In this document: positions 20,430-30,712 of the stretch, one piece after another
Layout: every line of letters starts with the position of its first letter
How positions within the stretch are numbered: position 1 is the first letter of the stretch
Source: Candidatus Pantoea bituminis
GTDB lineage: Bacteria; Pseudomonadota; Gammaproteobacteria; Enterobacterales; Enterobacteriaceae
Assembly: GCF_018842675.1 (NCBI RefSeq)
Contig: NZ_JAGTWO010000004.1
Coordinates: 1,178,001 to 1,242,000, forward strand
Reading direction: 5' to 3'
Length of the DNA stretch: 64,000 bases
The notes under the pieces: model-generated
Databases searched by the model: none
Told to the model about the DNA's origin: nothing
What the model saw: only the letters and a program-made list of their open reading frames with translations
Program-made: the position numbers and the translations under genes

Positions 20430-20594
20430 GAGGTGCTTCCTCTGATTCTGTTTTTATTATTTAACTGCACACAGCTGCTCTGATGTAAGCGAATGAGAAT
20501 ATAACGAGATGACGGACAAAGTCTTGTTATTCTTCTGATAAACAATCACTTTTTTTACATTTACAGGGAGGATTTAGCATTTAAAGACGAAAAA

Positions 20595-20613
20595 AACGCT
20601 GCAAAGCAGCGTT
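20595..20613 (-). terminator. Terminator of mepS
   Basis: An 8-bp perfect stem (AACGCTGC / GCAGCGTT) with a 3-nt loop is followed on the minus strand by TTTTTCGTC. It lies 39 bp after the mepS stop. Confidence 0.85.
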
Positions 20614-20651
20614 AGATTTTCTCTGGCTGAGAAGGTGTTCGAAGCGAGGCG

Positions 20652-21227
20652 TTAAGTAGGGTTACGACTTAATACTCGACGGCCTTCGCGGTAGCGCTTC
20701 TTCCAGTAATTATCGTTCAGATTTGAGATCATCACACCACTGCTGGTGGAAGCATGAACGAAATTGTCGTTACCGAGATAGATACCCACATGACGACCCG
20801 TAGAACCTGCGCGGAACAGGACAAGATCGCCTGGACGCAACTTGGTGCGAGAAATCTCTCTGCCGGTATCTTGCTGCTCTGAAGTTGAGCGCGGTAAATC
20901 TAAGCCAAACTGTTCGCGGAAGGTGCGCTGAACAAAGGCGGAGCAATCAATACCCCGTTTGGTATCACCACCAAGACGGTAACGCACACCTTTCCAGACG
21001 GCATATTGATCCATGATGCGCGTCTTAACATCGACGTTGCGCACCATTTCTTCAAATTCATCCTGAGACGCTTGAAGTAAAAAACCATTCTGGTTGTTAA
21101 CTTCATGATTCTCGTTATTCGCGTTATGTCCATCATACGTACTACTACAAGCTGAGAGCAGAGTTGCCAGCGCCATTGCGGGCACGATCCGCCAAATATA
21201 TCTCAGAATTGGTTGAGACTTGACCAT
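20652..21227 (-). CDS. mepS: Murein DD-endopeptidase MepS (Spr)
   Basis: MepS is an outer-membrane lipoprotein that cuts D-Ala-meso-DAP cross-links so that the peptidoglycan can expand. The 191-residue precursor has a signal peptide with lipobox LLSAC, so the lipidated cysteine is residue 27. The NlpC/P60 domain holds the catalytic cysteine C95 in [12 protein letters not shown], the catalytic histidine H146 in [10 protein letters not shown], and H158. In E. coli the protein is degraded by the NlpI-Prc system, which is family knowledge. A 515-bp gene-free leader region lies upstream and a good terminator downstream. Confidence 0.96.
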   Translation of the reverse strand: MVKSQPILRYIWRIVPAMALATLLSACSSTYDGHNANNENHEVNNQNGFLLQASQDEFEEMVRNVDVKTRIMDQYAVWKGVRYRLGGDTKRGIDCSAFVQRTFREQFGLDLPRSTSEQQDTGREISRTKLRPGDLVLFRAGSTGRHVGIYLGNDNFVHASTSSGVMISNLNDNYWKKRYREGRRVLSRNPT

Positions 21228-21743
21228 TATTCGGGTTTTCCTTCGATGTCCTTACGACAAGATTGTCGCTAGCCAGATGACAAAACGGAATGAGATTAAT
21301 AAGCGAATCAGCCTAAGACAATTCCTTAATTACTAAATTGTGTTAATGACCACAATTTCACAGTAAAAAAAGGCCGAATTTTCTGCTGCTGTTGCCTCAC
21401 TGCGACTGAGGTTAACCGATTACAGAGGCCGTGGCGAGTGCTTTTAATCAAATTCTTATAGGTTTTTTTGATATGAATCAATCTGTAACAGAGTGCCTAC
21501 TTTATCAGCAATTATCAGGAAATAATGGAGGGAACAGCGCGTTAAACTGGCGCTAATTCGCGGTCTAGCTGGGATTTTAAGAGTTTTTACGCTGGACAGG
21601 GGAATTGACAGAAGATTTAGCCACTAAAAAGGACATAACTTTTTTGTTTTACTCTTTTTTGGTTAGCTTGCTAATAATATATTTAAGTTTTTAATAAGCG
21701 CGGGCGGTACAAATAATTGCCGTTTATCGCCCGCGCTAATCAA
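21228..21743. other. Gene-free region upstream of mepS
   Basis: This 516-bp AT-rich stretch has no supported ORF on either strand. It should contain the mepS promoter and leader (minus strand) and the lpxT terminator described separately. A 27-codon plus-strand frame near 21474 has no ribosome binding site and was not called. I see no recognisable small RNA. Confidence 0.5.
21697..21737 (-). terminator. Long-loop hairpin after lpxT
   Basis: A 10-bp perfect stem (AGCGCGGGCG / CGCCCGCGCT) with a 21-nt loop, just past the lpxT stop. On the minus strand it is followed by TATTAAAAAC, so terminator function is likely but not textbook. Confidence 0.55.
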
Positions 21744-22463
21744 TTACACCTGTGGCTTATATTTGCCCGGTAGTTTTCGATAAAACCAATTCACTACTGC
21801 ATCACTGGCCGGCGTTAATAACCACCAGCTCAGCCCGACCAATACCACCGAAAGTGAGCCCACCGCCACATCGGTAAACCAATGTGCACCGGCCATCACG
21901 CGTGGCAATGAAAATATAATCACGATAGCTGCGGCGATGAGAAAGGCGCGCGAACCAAAATAACGCCACATGAAGCAGGCAAAGATAATGAGCATCATGC
22001 CGTGGTCGCCAGGGAAACTATTTTTCGATGCATCTTTAGCTGGAATGCCCGTCAACTCACTGACGCGATGTACATTGTCAAAAAACAGCGTTGGGCTGGC
22101 ATGTTGCACCGGTATTAAATGACCAAGCTGATTCAGGATAACCGCTGTGAGTAGCATGGTGATGCCAATTGCCAATAGCTTGCGGCGACCTTGCGGTGTC
22201 TCGCGACGCCAGAACGACAGATAGAGCAATCCCATCGCCAGTAACGACACAAGATCAAAGCCACGAAAATTGGTGATTGCCACCAGTAAGGCAAATCCAG
22301 GATGCGCAACCATCTGATCGTTAAAAGTAAAAAATATCGTTTTATCCACGCCGAACCAAAAACCATGTTCAGGCGGTAAATACCACGACAAAAACAACAC
22401 AACACCCAGTGCGTTAAGCAAAAGGATCGTAACAAGACGAGTAGCGTGCATAGTCCAACTCAT
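21744..22463 (-). CDS. lpxT: Lipid A 1-diphosphate synthase LpxT
   Basis: LpxT (YeiU) is an inner-membrane PAP2-family enzyme that moves a phosphate from undecaprenyl diphosphate to the 1-position of lipid A on the periplasmic side. The 239-residue protein has about six hydrophobic segments. The phosphatase motifs are KNSFPGDHGMM (residues 147-157, equal to the PSGH motif) and RVMAGAHWFTDV (188-199, with the catalytic histidine). It is next to yeiR, as in E. coli. The gene is intact. Confidence 0.93.
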   Translation of the reverse strand: MSWTMHATRLVTILLLNALGVVLFLSWYLPPEHGFWFGVDKTIFFTFNDQMVAHPGFALLVAITNFRGFDLVSLLAMGLLYLSFWRRETPQGRRKLLAIGITMLLTAVILNQLGHLIPVQHASPTLFFDNVHRVSELTGIPAKDASKNSFPGDHGMMLIIFACFMWRYFGSRAFLIAAAIVIIFSLPRVMAGAHWFTDVAVGSLSVVLVGLSWWLLTPASDAVVNWFYRKLPGKYKPQV

Positions 22464-22495
22464 GATTTAAAAAATAACCGCAGAACCTAACCTGG

Positions 22496-23473
22496 TTAGC
22501 GTAAACGACACTTCAACAATGCGGATTGTAGTTCATTCCAGTTAGATGACTGTGAATGGATCATTTCCACCCGGCTATCAACAGGCGCGGAAGCATACGT
22601 TTCGATATGCAGATCTTCGCCTTGCCGGTTAATGCTCACCGTACCATCGGCAATTCGCAGCACACCTTTAACCCGATCAATCGGCGCTAAACGTGCCCAT
22701 TCCAGCAGCGGAATGGTATCGAAAACCGTTTCGCTATCAAAAATCCAGCCGCAGGCAGCGTAGCCTTGGCCTTCATTAAGGGCGCGACGCCAGCGTGACT
22801 GGCCCTCCAGGCGCAGCGCAGCGATACCGCTGGCGGGAGCCGGGGCGTGATGGTGATGTTCTGGTTGAGGAATAGGGCGAGGTGAACCGCGAGGCGTGTC
22901 TAATAATGTGAGGGGTATTTGACCGAATTGCGTCGTCACAAACGGGCGACCTTGAAGAAATTGTTCCTGCCAGCGTTGCAATGCCAGGCGATCGCTCTCA
23001 TGCCAACGGTCGCTTTTGTTTCCCACAATAATATCGGCAGCCACCAGCTGATCGCGAAAATTCTCGTTTGCAACCACTCGCGCATCCCCAAGTTGACGCG
23101 CATCAAGCAGGGTAATTGTGGCGTTAAGTTGCAGCCAGGGTTGATAAACCTCTGCGCTCAGCATGGATAACAGCTGGCGAGGATGGCCTAAACCGGTGGG
23201 TTCTATCAGTAAGCGATCCGGCTTGTTCTGCTTTAATAACATGTTGAGGCCAACCTGCATTGGCAAGCCGTTTACGCAACACATGCAGCCGCCAGGAATC
23301 TCCTTCAGCGTCGCACCACGATTAGCTAACAGCGCGCCATCAATGCCAATCTCACCGAATTCATTAACCAGCACCGCCCAATTTTCATTTTCAGGTTTAT
23401 TGGCCAGCAAATGCAGCAAAGTGGTGGTTTTGCCGCTGCCTAAAAAGCCGGTAAGGAGGTTAACGCGTGTCAT
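22496..23473 (-). CDS. yeiR: COG0523 GTPase / metal chaperone YeiR
   Basis: YeiR belongs to the G3E (COG0523) GTPases, a group of metal chaperones; the E. coli member binds zinc. The 325-residue product has Walker A GFLGSGKTT at residues 9-17, the metal-binding CxCC in GGCMCC at 61-66, VNEFGEIGIDG at 37-47, and the GTPase specificity motif NKSD. A histidine-rich patch EHHHHAPAP lies near residue 208. A C-terminal CobW domain follows. It lies 32 bp upstream of lpxT on the same strand. No Zur box was identified. Confidence 0.92.
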   Translation of the reverse strand: MTRVNLLTGFLGSGKTTTLLHLLANKPENENWAVLVNEFGEIGIDGALLANRGATLKEIPGGCMCCVNGLPMQVGLNMLLKQNKPDRLLIEPTGLGHPRQLLSMLSAEVYQPWLQLNATITLLDARQLGDARVVANENFRDQLVAADIIVGNKSDRWHESDRLALQRWQEQFLQGRPFVTTQFGQIPLTLLDTPRGSPRPIPQPEHHHHAPAPASGIAALRLEGQSRWRRALNEGQGYAACGWIFDSETVFDTIPLLEWARLAPIDRVKGVLRIADGTVSINRQGEDLHIETYASAPVDSRVEMIHSQSSNWNELQSALLKCRLR

Positions 23474-23554
23474 GCTAAAAGCTCCGATAACAAAATCGCC
23501 AGGCTAAAGATGTTATCTTATAACATTGTCACCTGGCGAGAATCGTGGCGTGAT

Positions 23555-24127
23555 TTAGTCAGCACGCCCCATGTAACGGCGTTCAGCGATATGAATGCGG
23601 ATACGGTCGCCATTGCTGAGGTATTCCGGCACCTGAATCGCCAGACCGGTGCTCATTCCTGCCGGTTTGGTGCGTGCACTGGCAGAGGCTCCTTTAATGC
23701 CCGGCGATGTATCAACAATTTCCATGTCAACGGTTTGTGGCAACTCTAATGCCAGCAACTGACCCTCCATTGTCAGCACATGAATGCCAGGAATGCCGCC
23801 TTCTGGAATAAACAGCAGCTCCTCTTCGATTTGCTCTTTTTTAAAGGTATAAGGCGTGTAATCTTCGTCATCCATAAAGACATACTCATCGCCGTCTATA
23901 TAAGAGAAGGTCACGCTACGGCGGCTAAGTGAAATCGCTTCAATCAGATCGTCACCTTTAAAGCGCTCTTCCACTTTCATTCCGGTACGAACATCGGTGA
24001 AACGCATTTTATACAGCGTGGCCGCACCGCGCGCGCTTGGGCTTTGAACATCAATATCTTTAACCAGCAGCAGCTTTCCATTATGGGTCACCGCCATCCC
24101 TTTTTTGATTTCATTGGCTTTTGGCAT
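23555..24127 (-). CDS. yeiP: Elongation factor P-like protein EfpL (YeiP)
   Basis: YeiP/EfpL is a paralogue of elongation factor P that relieves ribosome stalling. The 190-residue product equals the E. coli length and has the three EF-P beta-barrel domains. The N-terminal KOW-like domain starts [20 protein letters not shown]. The domain I tip loop, where EF-P carries its modified lysine, reads [17 protein letters not shown]. An arginine (R33) sits in the lysine position, as expected for YeiP-type proteins. The frame is open upstream to 24193, but the start at 24127 fits the family. Confidence 0.94.
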   Translation of the reverse strand: MPKANEIKKGMAVTHNGKLLLVKDIDVQSPSARGAATLYKMRFTDVRTGMKVEERFKGDDLIEAISLSRRSVTFSYIDGDEYVFMDDEDYTPYTFKKEQIEEELLFIPEGGIPGIHVLTMEGQLLALELPQTVDMEIVDTSPGIKGASASARTKPAGMSTGLAIQVPEYLSNGDRIRIHIAERRYMGRAD

Positions 24128-24290
24128 TGCAGTTCTCGCTTTCTCTGAGATTGAATTGCGCGACACGTTACTCGCGCCGGTGAAAACAGGCAATATGCCG
24201 CGCAGGTATTTTTATGGACGCTGAGAGAAGGATGGCAAAAAGCGAACTGGGCTGCTATTGTCGCGGCGAAATTCTCTGCTGGAGTGCATC

Positions 24291-24545
24291 ATGCAATGCC
24301 GTAGTCAGTGCGGTGCCTGTTGTACGGCGCCCTCCATCTCTTCACCTATTCCCGGCATGCCCAATGGCAAACCCGCGAACACGCCCTGTGTTCAGCTTGA
24401 TGACGATTTGCGCTGCAAGCTTTTTGGTTCGCCTTTACGCCCAGCAGTGTGCGCGGGTTTACAGCCCGATCGCGAAATGTGCGGCAATTCGCGCCACGAA
24501 GCGATGCTTTATCTGGTGCAACTGGAAACCGACACCGCGCCCTAA
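24291..24545 (+). CDS. yeiW: Cysteine-rich YkgJ-family protein YeiW
   Basis: An 84-residue member of the YkgJ/UPF0153 family, thought to bind zinc or iron through clustered cysteines. It begins [19 protein letters not shown] and contains [21 protein letters not shown] and EMCG, giving at least eight cysteines. This matches E. coli YeiW closely. The ATG at 24291 has TGGAG eight bases upstream; two longer in-frame starts have no such site. Its role is unknown. It is the divergent neighbour of yeiP and lies upstream of the fru operon. Confidence 0.87.
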   Translation: MQCRSQCGACCTAPSISSPIPGMPNGKPANTPCVQLDDDLRCKLFGSPLRPAVCAGLQPDREMCGNSRHEAMLYLVQLETDTAP

Positions 24546-24717
24546 TTTGCTGAAGTTTGCTGATTCTTCAAAGATTAAACGCGTTGCGTTTACAGCAGGG
24601 CGTCAGCTACACCCTCAATAAAATCCTCATTAGACTGTGAAATGTGCGTGGCTTCAAAAATATGCTACGCCGTTTGCGCATTTTCTTGCCTGCTTGAATG
24701 CGCTGTACCAGAATCCT

Positions 24718-24729
24718 TGAAACGTTTCA
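24718..24729 (+). promoter_or_regulatory. Cra (FruR) operator O1 of fruBKA
   Basis: TGAAACGTTTCA is a perfect 12-bp palindrome and an exact match to the Cra/FruR core operator. It lies 90 bp before the fruB start codon. Cra represses fruBKA until fructose 1-phosphate is present, as known in E. coli. Confidence 0.9.
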
Positions 24730-24782
24730 GCGTTGTCTGCGAAACCATCTTCGTAGTGGGCAGCGTCTATTTTTGCCATCAA

Positions 24783-24796
24783 GCTGAAACGATTCA
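24783..24796 (+). promoter_or_regulatory. Cra (FruR) operator O2 of fruBKA
   Basis: GCTGAAACGATTCA matches the asymmetric Cra consensus (GCTGAAACGnTTCA) completely. It lies 23 bp before the fruB ATG and 65 bp from O1, so two Cra sites bracket the promoter. Confidence 0.88.
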
Positions 24797-24818
24797 ATTT
24801 CAGCAAGCGAGGAGAATT

Positions 24819-25947
24819 ATGTTCCAGCTCGAATTGCAGGCTATCCACACCGGGGCCAGCGCGCAAAACAAAGAAGACGCTATTCGTCAGGTTGCTGCGG
24901 CGCTGACCGCTGCCGGAAACGTCGCAGAGGGCTACGTTAACGGCATGCTGGCGCGTGAACAGCAAACCTCTACTTTTCTCGGTAATGGCATCGCCATACC
25001 ACACGGCACCACCGACACGCGTGACTTAGTGTTAAAAACGGGCGTGCAGGTATTTCAGTTTCCGCAGGGTATCGCCTGGGGCGAAGATCAAACCGCCTAT
25101 GTCGCTATTGGTATCGCTGCGAAGTCTGACGAACACCTGGCGCTGCTGCGTCAACTCACCCATGTATTAAGCGATGACAGCATTGCCGATCAGCTAAAAA
25201 CCGCCTCGGCTGAAGAGTTGCGTGCGCTGTTAATGGGGAGAAACAAGCTGCTGAATTCAGTTTTGACACCTCATTAATCAGCATCGATGTGGCAGCAAAA
25301 GATTTAATCACGTTGCAGGCGCTTAACGCCGGACGTTTACAGGCTGCGGGTGTGGTGGATGCGAGCTACGTTGCCAACGTAATTTCTGCTGCGCCGTTAA
25401 GCCTTGGTCAAGGCATCTGGCTGAGCGACAGCGCCAGCGGTAATGTGCGCAGCGGTGTAGCAGTAAGCCGTGCGGCAACGCCGTTTGACCATCAGGGCGA
25501 GCAGGTTGCCATGCTGGTGAGTGTGGCAGCCACTGACGATCGTCCGCTGGAGGTGCTGGGCTATCTCAGCACGCTGCTGCTGAACAACAAAGCCGATCGT
25601 TTAATCAAAGCAGATGCCGCTGGCGTTTACGCGTTGCTGACCAGTGAAGTCGATGAGCAGGCAGAAGTCTTAACCGCCGAATTTACTATCCGTAACGAAC
25701 ATGGTCTGCACGCGCGTCCGGGCACCGCGCTGGTTAGCGTGATCAAACAATTTAATAGCGACATTACCGTGACTAACCTTGATGGCAGCGGTAAGCCAGC
25801 TAATGGCCGTAGTCTGATGAAGGTTGTGGCACTTGGCGTGAAAAAGGCCACCGCCTGCGCTTTACTGCCAGCGGCGAAGATGCACAACAAGCGCTAACCG
25901 CCATTGAAGAAGCGATCACCAGCGGTTTAGGCGAGGGGGCAGCATGA
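24819..25947 (+). CDS. fruB: Fructose PTS EIIA-HPr fusion FruB (two frameshifts in this sequence)
   Basis: FruB (DTP) is the fructose-specific phosphocarrier with an N-terminal EIIA domain (phospho-histidine in [11 protein letters not shown]), a linker domain and a C-terminal FPr/HPr domain (phospho-histidine in [10 protein letters not shown]). The ATG at 24819 follows GAGGAGAATT. Two single-base losses break it: a G run at 25235-25238 (needs five) and GG at 25846-25847 (needs three). Restoring both gives exactly 376 residues, the E. coli length, ending LGEGAA. The stop TGA overlaps the fruK ATG by four bases. The frameshifts are probably sequencing errors. Confidence 0.93.
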
Positions 25948-26882
25948 GCAGACGCGTAGCAACCATTACGCTAAATCCCGCTTACGATTTAGTCGGCTAT
26001 ACACCAGAGATCGAACGCGGTGAAGTCAACCTGGTAAAAACCACCGGTTTGCACGCGGCGGGTAAAGGCATCAACGTCGCGAAAGTACTGAAAGATCTCG
26101 GCATTGATGTGACCGTCGGTGGCTTTCTGGGTAAAGAAAATCAGGATGGTTTCCAGCAGTTATTCAGCGAGTTGGGCATCGCTAACCGCTTTCAGGTCGT
26201 GCCAGGCCGAACGCGCATCAACGTGAAACTCACTGAGCAAACCGGTGATGTAACTGACCTGAACTTTTCAGGATTTAACGTGACTTCACAGGACTGGGAT
26301 CGCTTCACCAGCGACTCGCTAACCTGGCTCGGTCAGTTTGATATGGTCTGCGTTAGCGGCAGCCTGCCAGAAGGCGTTGATCCCGCAGCGTTTACCCAAT
26401 GGATGAGTGACTTACGTACCCTTTGTCCGTGCATCATTTTCGACAGCAGCCGTGAAGCGCTGGTAGCAGGCTTGAAAGCGGCGCCATGGTTGGTCAAACC
26501 AAACCGTCGCGAGCTGGAAATTTGGGCGGGTCGCAAACTGCCTACGCTGCAGGATGTGATTGGTGCTGCACACGAACTGCGCGAGCAGGGCATTGCGCAT
26601 GTCGTCATTTCTCTGGGGGCTGAAGGTGCACTGTGGGTCAATGCTTCAGGTGAATGGCTGGCTAAACCGCCAGTGTGTGACGTTGTCAGCACGGTAGGCG
26701 CAGGCGATTCCATGGTCGGCGGCTTGATTTATGGTTTGCTGATGCGTGAATCCAGTGAACACACACTGCGTCTTGCGACAGCTGTGGCGGCAATGGCCGT
26801 CAGCCAGAGTAACGTAGGCATAACCGATCGTACTCAGTTGGCCGCAATGATGGCGCGCGTCGACTTAAAACCCGTTAACTAA
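25944..26882 (+). CDS. fruK: 1-Phosphofructokinase FruK
   Basis: FruK phosphorylates fructose 1-phosphate with ATP to fructose 1,6-bisphosphate. The 312-residue product is a PfkB/ribokinase-family sugar kinase. It has the substrate motif [16 protein letters not shown] (residues 38-53), the anion-hole/catalytic motif [17 protein letters not shown] near residue 248 with the catalytic aspartate, and KPNRRELE near 185. Its start overlaps the fruB stop and fruA begins 16 bp after its end, so the three genes form one operon. Confidence 0.96.
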   Translation: MSRRVATITLNPAYDLVGYTPEIERGEVNLVKTTGLHAAGKGINVAKVLKDLGIDVTVGGFLGKENQDGFQQLFSELGIANRFQVVPGRTRINVKLTEQTGDVTDLNFSGFNVTSQDWDRFTSDSLTWLGQFDMVCVSGSLPEGVDPAAFTQWMSDLRTLCPCIIFDSSREALVAGLKAAPWLVKPNRRELEIWAGRKLPTLQDVIGAAHELREQGIAHVVISLGAEGALWVNASGEWLAKPPVCDVVSTVGAGDSMVGGLIYGLLMRESSEHTLRLATAVAAMAVSQSNVGITDRTQLAAMMARVDLKPVN

Positions 26883-26898
26883 CAGCAGGAGAGCGATA

Positions 26899-28595
26899 AT
26901 GAAAACGCTGCTGATAAAAGATCCTTCACTGGGTCTGGCTTCCGCTTACATGGCAAAACAGCGCCTTACCGCCGCGGCGGCGCAGGCGGGTCTGACAATC
27001 ACTGAAAACCCGGCAGAGGCTGAACTGGCGATCGTCATCGGTCATGAAATTCCGAATGACGCGGCGCTGAACGGCAAATCTGTCTGGCTGGGCGATGTGC
27101 AGCAAGCTGTACGTGAGCCAGAACAATTCCTTAGCCGGGCAAAAGCCGAAGCCAAAAGTTGGCAGGCGACAGCGGAAGTGGCGGCACCTGCTACCACTGC
27201 GCAGGCTGGCGGTCAAAAACGTATCGTAGCGGTAACCGCTTGTCCGACGGGCGTCGCGCATACCTTTATGGCAGCCGAAGCAATCCAGTCTGAAGCCACT
27301 AAACGCGGCTGGTGGGTAAAAGTTGAAACCCGCGGTTCAGTGGGTGCGGGCAACGCCATCACGCCAGAAGAAGTGGCCGCAGCCGATCTGGTGATCGTCG
27401 CCGCTGATATTGAAGTCGATCTGGCGAAATTTGCCGGTAAGCCGATGTACCGCACATCAACCGGTTTAGCGTTAAAGAAAACGGCACAAGAGCTGGATAA
27501 AGCAGAAGTCGAAGCGAAACCGTATAAACCTTCTGGTGCGCAGGGTAGTAACAGTCAGGAAGACAAAAAGAGGGTGGCGCAGGCGCGTATCGTCACCTGT
27601 TAACCGGCGTTTCCTACATGCTGCCGATGGTGGTCGCGGGCGGTTTGAGCATTGCGCTCTCTTTCGCCTTTGGTATCACCGCGTTTAAAGAGCAGGGCAC
27701 GCTGGCGGCGGCCTTGATGCAGATTGGCGGCGGTAGCGCCTTCGCCTTAATGGTGCCGGTGTTGGCAGGTTTCATCGCCTTCTCTATCGCTGACCGTCCG
27801 GGTCTGACGCCAGGCTTGATTGGCGGCATGCTGGCGACCAGCATCAACGCCGGTTTCCTTGGCGGAATCATCGCGGGCTTTATTGCCGGTTATGCTGCCA
27901 AACTGATCAGCAGCAAAGTCAAGCTGCCACAAAGTATGGAAGCGTTGAAACCAATATTGATCATCCCGCTGTTTGCGAGCTTGATTACCGGCCTGCTGAT
28001 GATCTATGTGGTCGGTAAACCGGTTGCTGGTATTATGAGCGGCTTGACAACCTGGTTAGCAAATATGGGCACTGCGAATGCGGTCCTGTTGGGCGCGATC
28101 CTTGGCGGCATGATGTGTACCGATATGGGCGGCCCGGTGAACAAAGTGGCGTATGCCTTTGGTGTGGGTTTGTTGAGTTCACAAACCTATGCGCCAATGG
28201 CCGCCATTATGGCAGCCGGTATGGTTCCACCGCTGGCGATGGGTTTAGCCACGCTGGTTGCACGACGCAAGTTCAACAAAGGTCAGCAGGAAGGCGGCAA
28301 AGCGGCGCTGGTTCTTGGATTGTGCTTTATCTCTGAAGGTGCGATCCCGTTTGCGGCACGTGATCCCATGCGCGTCCTGCCATGCTGCATTGTCGGCGGC
28401 GCGGTGACCGGTGCTATCTCCATGGCAATTGGCGCCAAACTGATGGCACCGCACGGTGGCCTGTTCGTGCTGTTGATTCCTGGCGCGATTACCCCGGTGT
28501 TGGGTTATCTGCTGGCGATTGTGATTGGTACGGCAATCGCGGGCCTGAGTTATGCAGTATTGAAACGTTCAGAAGAAGAGTTGGTGAAAGCCTAA
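26899..28595 (+). CDS. fruA: Fructose PTS permease FruA, EIIB'BC (frameshifted in this sequence)
   Basis: FruA imports fructose and phosphorylates it to fructose 1-phosphate. In order it has a degenerate EIIB' domain (residues 1-100), an EIIB domain with phospho-cysteine in VAVTACPTGVAHTFMAAEA, and a C-terminal EIIC membrane domain of about eight to nine helices (GVSYMLPMVVAGGLSIALSF onward). The frame is lost at GGG 27572-27574. One more G joins EIIB to EIIC through GGAGAYRHLLTG and gives 565 residues, close to E. coli FruA (563). It is the last gene of fruBKA and is followed by a terminator. Confidence 0.94.
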
Positions 28596-28624
28596 TTTTC
28601 TGCGGAAATGCATCAGCAAAAATG

Positions 28625-28650
28625 AAAGGGAGCCGGTTGGCTCCCTTTTT
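28625..28650 (+). terminator. Bidirectional terminator between fruA and nfo
   Basis: A perfect stem of about 10 bp (AAAGGGAGCC / GGCTCCCTTT) with a GGTT loop and T runs on both strands lies between the convergent fruA and nfo genes. Confidence 0.92.
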
Positions 28651-28653
28651 TAT

Positions 28654-29499
28654 TCAAGCTTGCTGCTGCGCCTTCAGCCAGGCAATTTCATCTTTCCAGA
28701 TATCAGGATTGATGGTTTCCAGAATCAGTGGAATGCCATCGAAACGCGAATCTTTCATTAACCAGCTAAACACGGTTTTACCGATGTTGCCTTCGCCAAG
28801 GCTGTTGTGACGGTCTACCCGGCTGCCGAAAGCACTTTTCGCATCGTTCAGGTGCATGCCGCGCAGATACTTAAAGCCAACGATGCGCTCAAATTCAGCG
28901 AAGGTGGCAACGCAGTCCTCTTCAGTGCGCAAATCGTAGCCACCCGCAAAGGCGTGACAGGTATCAATACAAACGCCAACACGCGATTTGTCTTCAACAT
29001 GCTCGATGATGGTGGCCAAATGCTCAAAGCGGAAGCCCAAATTGCTACCTTGCCCTGCGGTATTTTCAATCACCGCTGTCACGTTTTGGCTTTTATCCAG
29101 CGCAATATTGACCGATTCCGCGATGCGCTTCAGGCAGGCTTCCTCTTCAATCTGCTGCAAATGGCTGCCCGGATGGAAATTAAGTAAGGTCAGTCCTAAC
29201 TGATCTGCTCGCTGCATCTCATCCAAAAACGCGTCGCGTGACTTTTCCAACGCATCCATCACTGGATGCCCCAGGTTAATCAGGAAGCTGTCGTGAGGCA
29301 GGATTTGCTGCGGGCCGTAATTGTATTTTTCACAGGCGGCGCGAAAAGCATCGATCACCTCAGTGGAAAGGGGAGCCGCTTTCCACTGACGCTGATTCTT
29401 GGTAAACAGAGCGAAGGCGGTGGCTTCAAGCTCATGAGCGCGAATCACTGCCTGGTCCACACCGCCAGACGCGCTGACGTGTGCGCCGATATATTTCAT
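28654..29499 (-). CDS. nfo: Endonuclease IV
   Basis: Nfo is a zinc-dependent AP endonuclease of base excision repair that cuts 5' to abasic sites. The 281-residue protein has the xylose-isomerase-like TIM barrel with the endonuclease IV signatures [11 protein letters not shown] (residues about 74-84), [11 protein letters not shown] (106-116), [13 protein letters not shown] (around 141-153), [13 protein letters not shown] (177-189) and [22 protein letters not shown] (217-238). All trinuclear zinc ligands expected from the family appear present. It lies downstream of yeiH on the same strand, as in E. coli. The start at 29499 follows CAGGAG. Confidence 0.96.
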   Translation of the reverse strand: MKYIGAHVSASGGVDQAVIRAHELEATAFALFTKNQRQWKAAPLSTEVIDAFRAACEKYNYGPQQILPHDSFLINLGHPVMDALEKSRDAFLDEMQRADQLGLTLLNFHPGSHLQQIEEEACLKRIAESVNIALDKSQNVTAVIENTAGQGSNLGFRFEHLATIIEHVEDKSRVGVCIDTCHAFAGGYDLRTEEDCVATFAEFERIVGFKYLRGMHLNDAKSAFGSRVDRHNSLGEGNIGKTVFSWLMKDSRFDGIPLILETINPDIWKDEIAWLKAQQQA

Positions 29500-29553
29500 G
29501 CCGTTCTCCTGAAGTGGCTATGCACAGATGAACCGGCATGATACCCGATGCGC

Positions 29554-30612
29554 TTAGCCCATGAAATGTTGCGCCAGCAGATTGATACCACCGCCGCCCA
29601 CGATCAGCCAGCTAAACACCATCGCCCCCAACAGCAGCGGTTTGATACCGGCATTGCGCAGTGCGCTGAAGCGCGTGGTTAATCCCAGCGCGGCCATCGC
29701 CATGGCCAGCAATAAATTTGCCAGTTGATTAAGCGCGGTGACAGCGTTGGCGGGCAATATATGCAATGAGTTGAACACCGCGACCAGCACAAACAACAGA
29801 GCAAACCACGGGAACGTCACGGGTCCCTGCGTCTGCGTACCGCGCTGCTGGCGACGTAATACGCCGCCAAGGCATAACAGAAACGGTGCCAGCATCATCA
29901 CGCGCAACATTTTCGCAATCACTGCGCTGTTTTCTGCATCCGGGCCAAGCGCGTGACCCGCCGCGACAACCTGCGCCACTTCATGAATGGTCGAGCCGGT
30001 AAAAATACCAAACTGCATCAGGCTGAGAGTTGGAAAAAGGGCGTGCGCCAGCGGCCACAGTAGAGGATAGATAAAAATAGCCAGCGTACCGAACAGCACC
30101 ACAGTAGCGACGGCCACCGCGACTTTAGACGGTGCTGCTTTTATCACCGGTTCTGTGGCTAATACCGCAGCGGCACCACAAATACTGCTGCCTGCGCCAA
30201 TCAACCACACCGTGTCGCGGTCCAGTTTCAACAAACGTCTACCGAGCAGGCAGGTTATAAAAAAGGTGCTGCTTAAGGTCAGCGCATCAATCACAATGCC
30301 GCTCACACCTACATCGGTGATTTGCTGCAGGGTAATACGGAAGCCAAACAGGATAATGCCAAGGCGCAAGAGTTTTTGCTTGGCCAGCGCCACGCCAGCA
30401 TCGCAATGCGTTGCCAGCGGAGAATAAATGCTGTTGCCCACGACAATGCCCAGCATGATCGCCAACGTTAACGCGCCGAGGCCAATGCCGCTAAGCCAGG
30501 GTTGATTCGCCAGCCAGGCTGCCGCTGCGGCAATCGACGCGGTCAGCAGTAAACCGGGAAGCCAATGCTGAAAAGGTAGCTGCGTTTTGTTGAAAGTGAG
30601 TTCGGTCATCAT
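29554..30612 (-). CDS. yeiH: YeiH/UPF0324 membrane protein
   Basis: YeiH is an inner-membrane protein of the UPF0324 family with about ten membrane helices, often annotated as a putative sulfate exporter on weak grounds. The 352-residue product starts MMTELTFNKTQLPF. The ATG at 30612 is preceded by CAGGAGCAACG. The frame is open upstream to 30882, but those 90 residues are unrelated and cover the opposite-strand leader. The motif IGAGSSICGAAAVLATEPV near residue 120 is typical. In E. coli yeiE regulates and borders it. Here a DUF1232 gene lies between them. Confidence 0.9.
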   Translation of the reverse strand: MMTELTFNKTQLPFQHWLPGLLLTASIAAAAAWLANQPWLSGIGLGALTLAIMLGIVVGNSIYSPLATHCDAGVALAKQKLLRLGIILFGFRITLQQITDVGVSGIVIDALTLSSTFFITCLLGRRLLKLDRDTVWLIGAGSSICGAAAVLATEPVIKAAPSKVAVAVATVVLFGTLAIFIYPLLWPLAHALFPTLSLMQFGIFTGSTIHEVAQVVAAGHALGPDAENSAVIAKMLRVMMLAPFLLCLGGVLRRQQRGTQTQGPVTFPWFALLFVLVAVFNSLHILPANAVTALNQLANLLLAMAMAALGLTTRFSALRNAGIKPLLLGAMVFSWLIVGGGGINLLAQHFMG

Positions 30613-30712
30613 CGTTGCTCCTGTTTGAAGTTCGATCATGCGGCTCACTAGCTTAAAAGTGAAATTGATAATATATTTAATATTAACCGGTATAAGTAAT
30701 AAGGCAGGGAAT

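Noticed and set aside
21474..21557. A 27-codon plus-strand ORF upstream of mepS
   Set aside because: No ribosome binding site, promoter or terminator could be seen.
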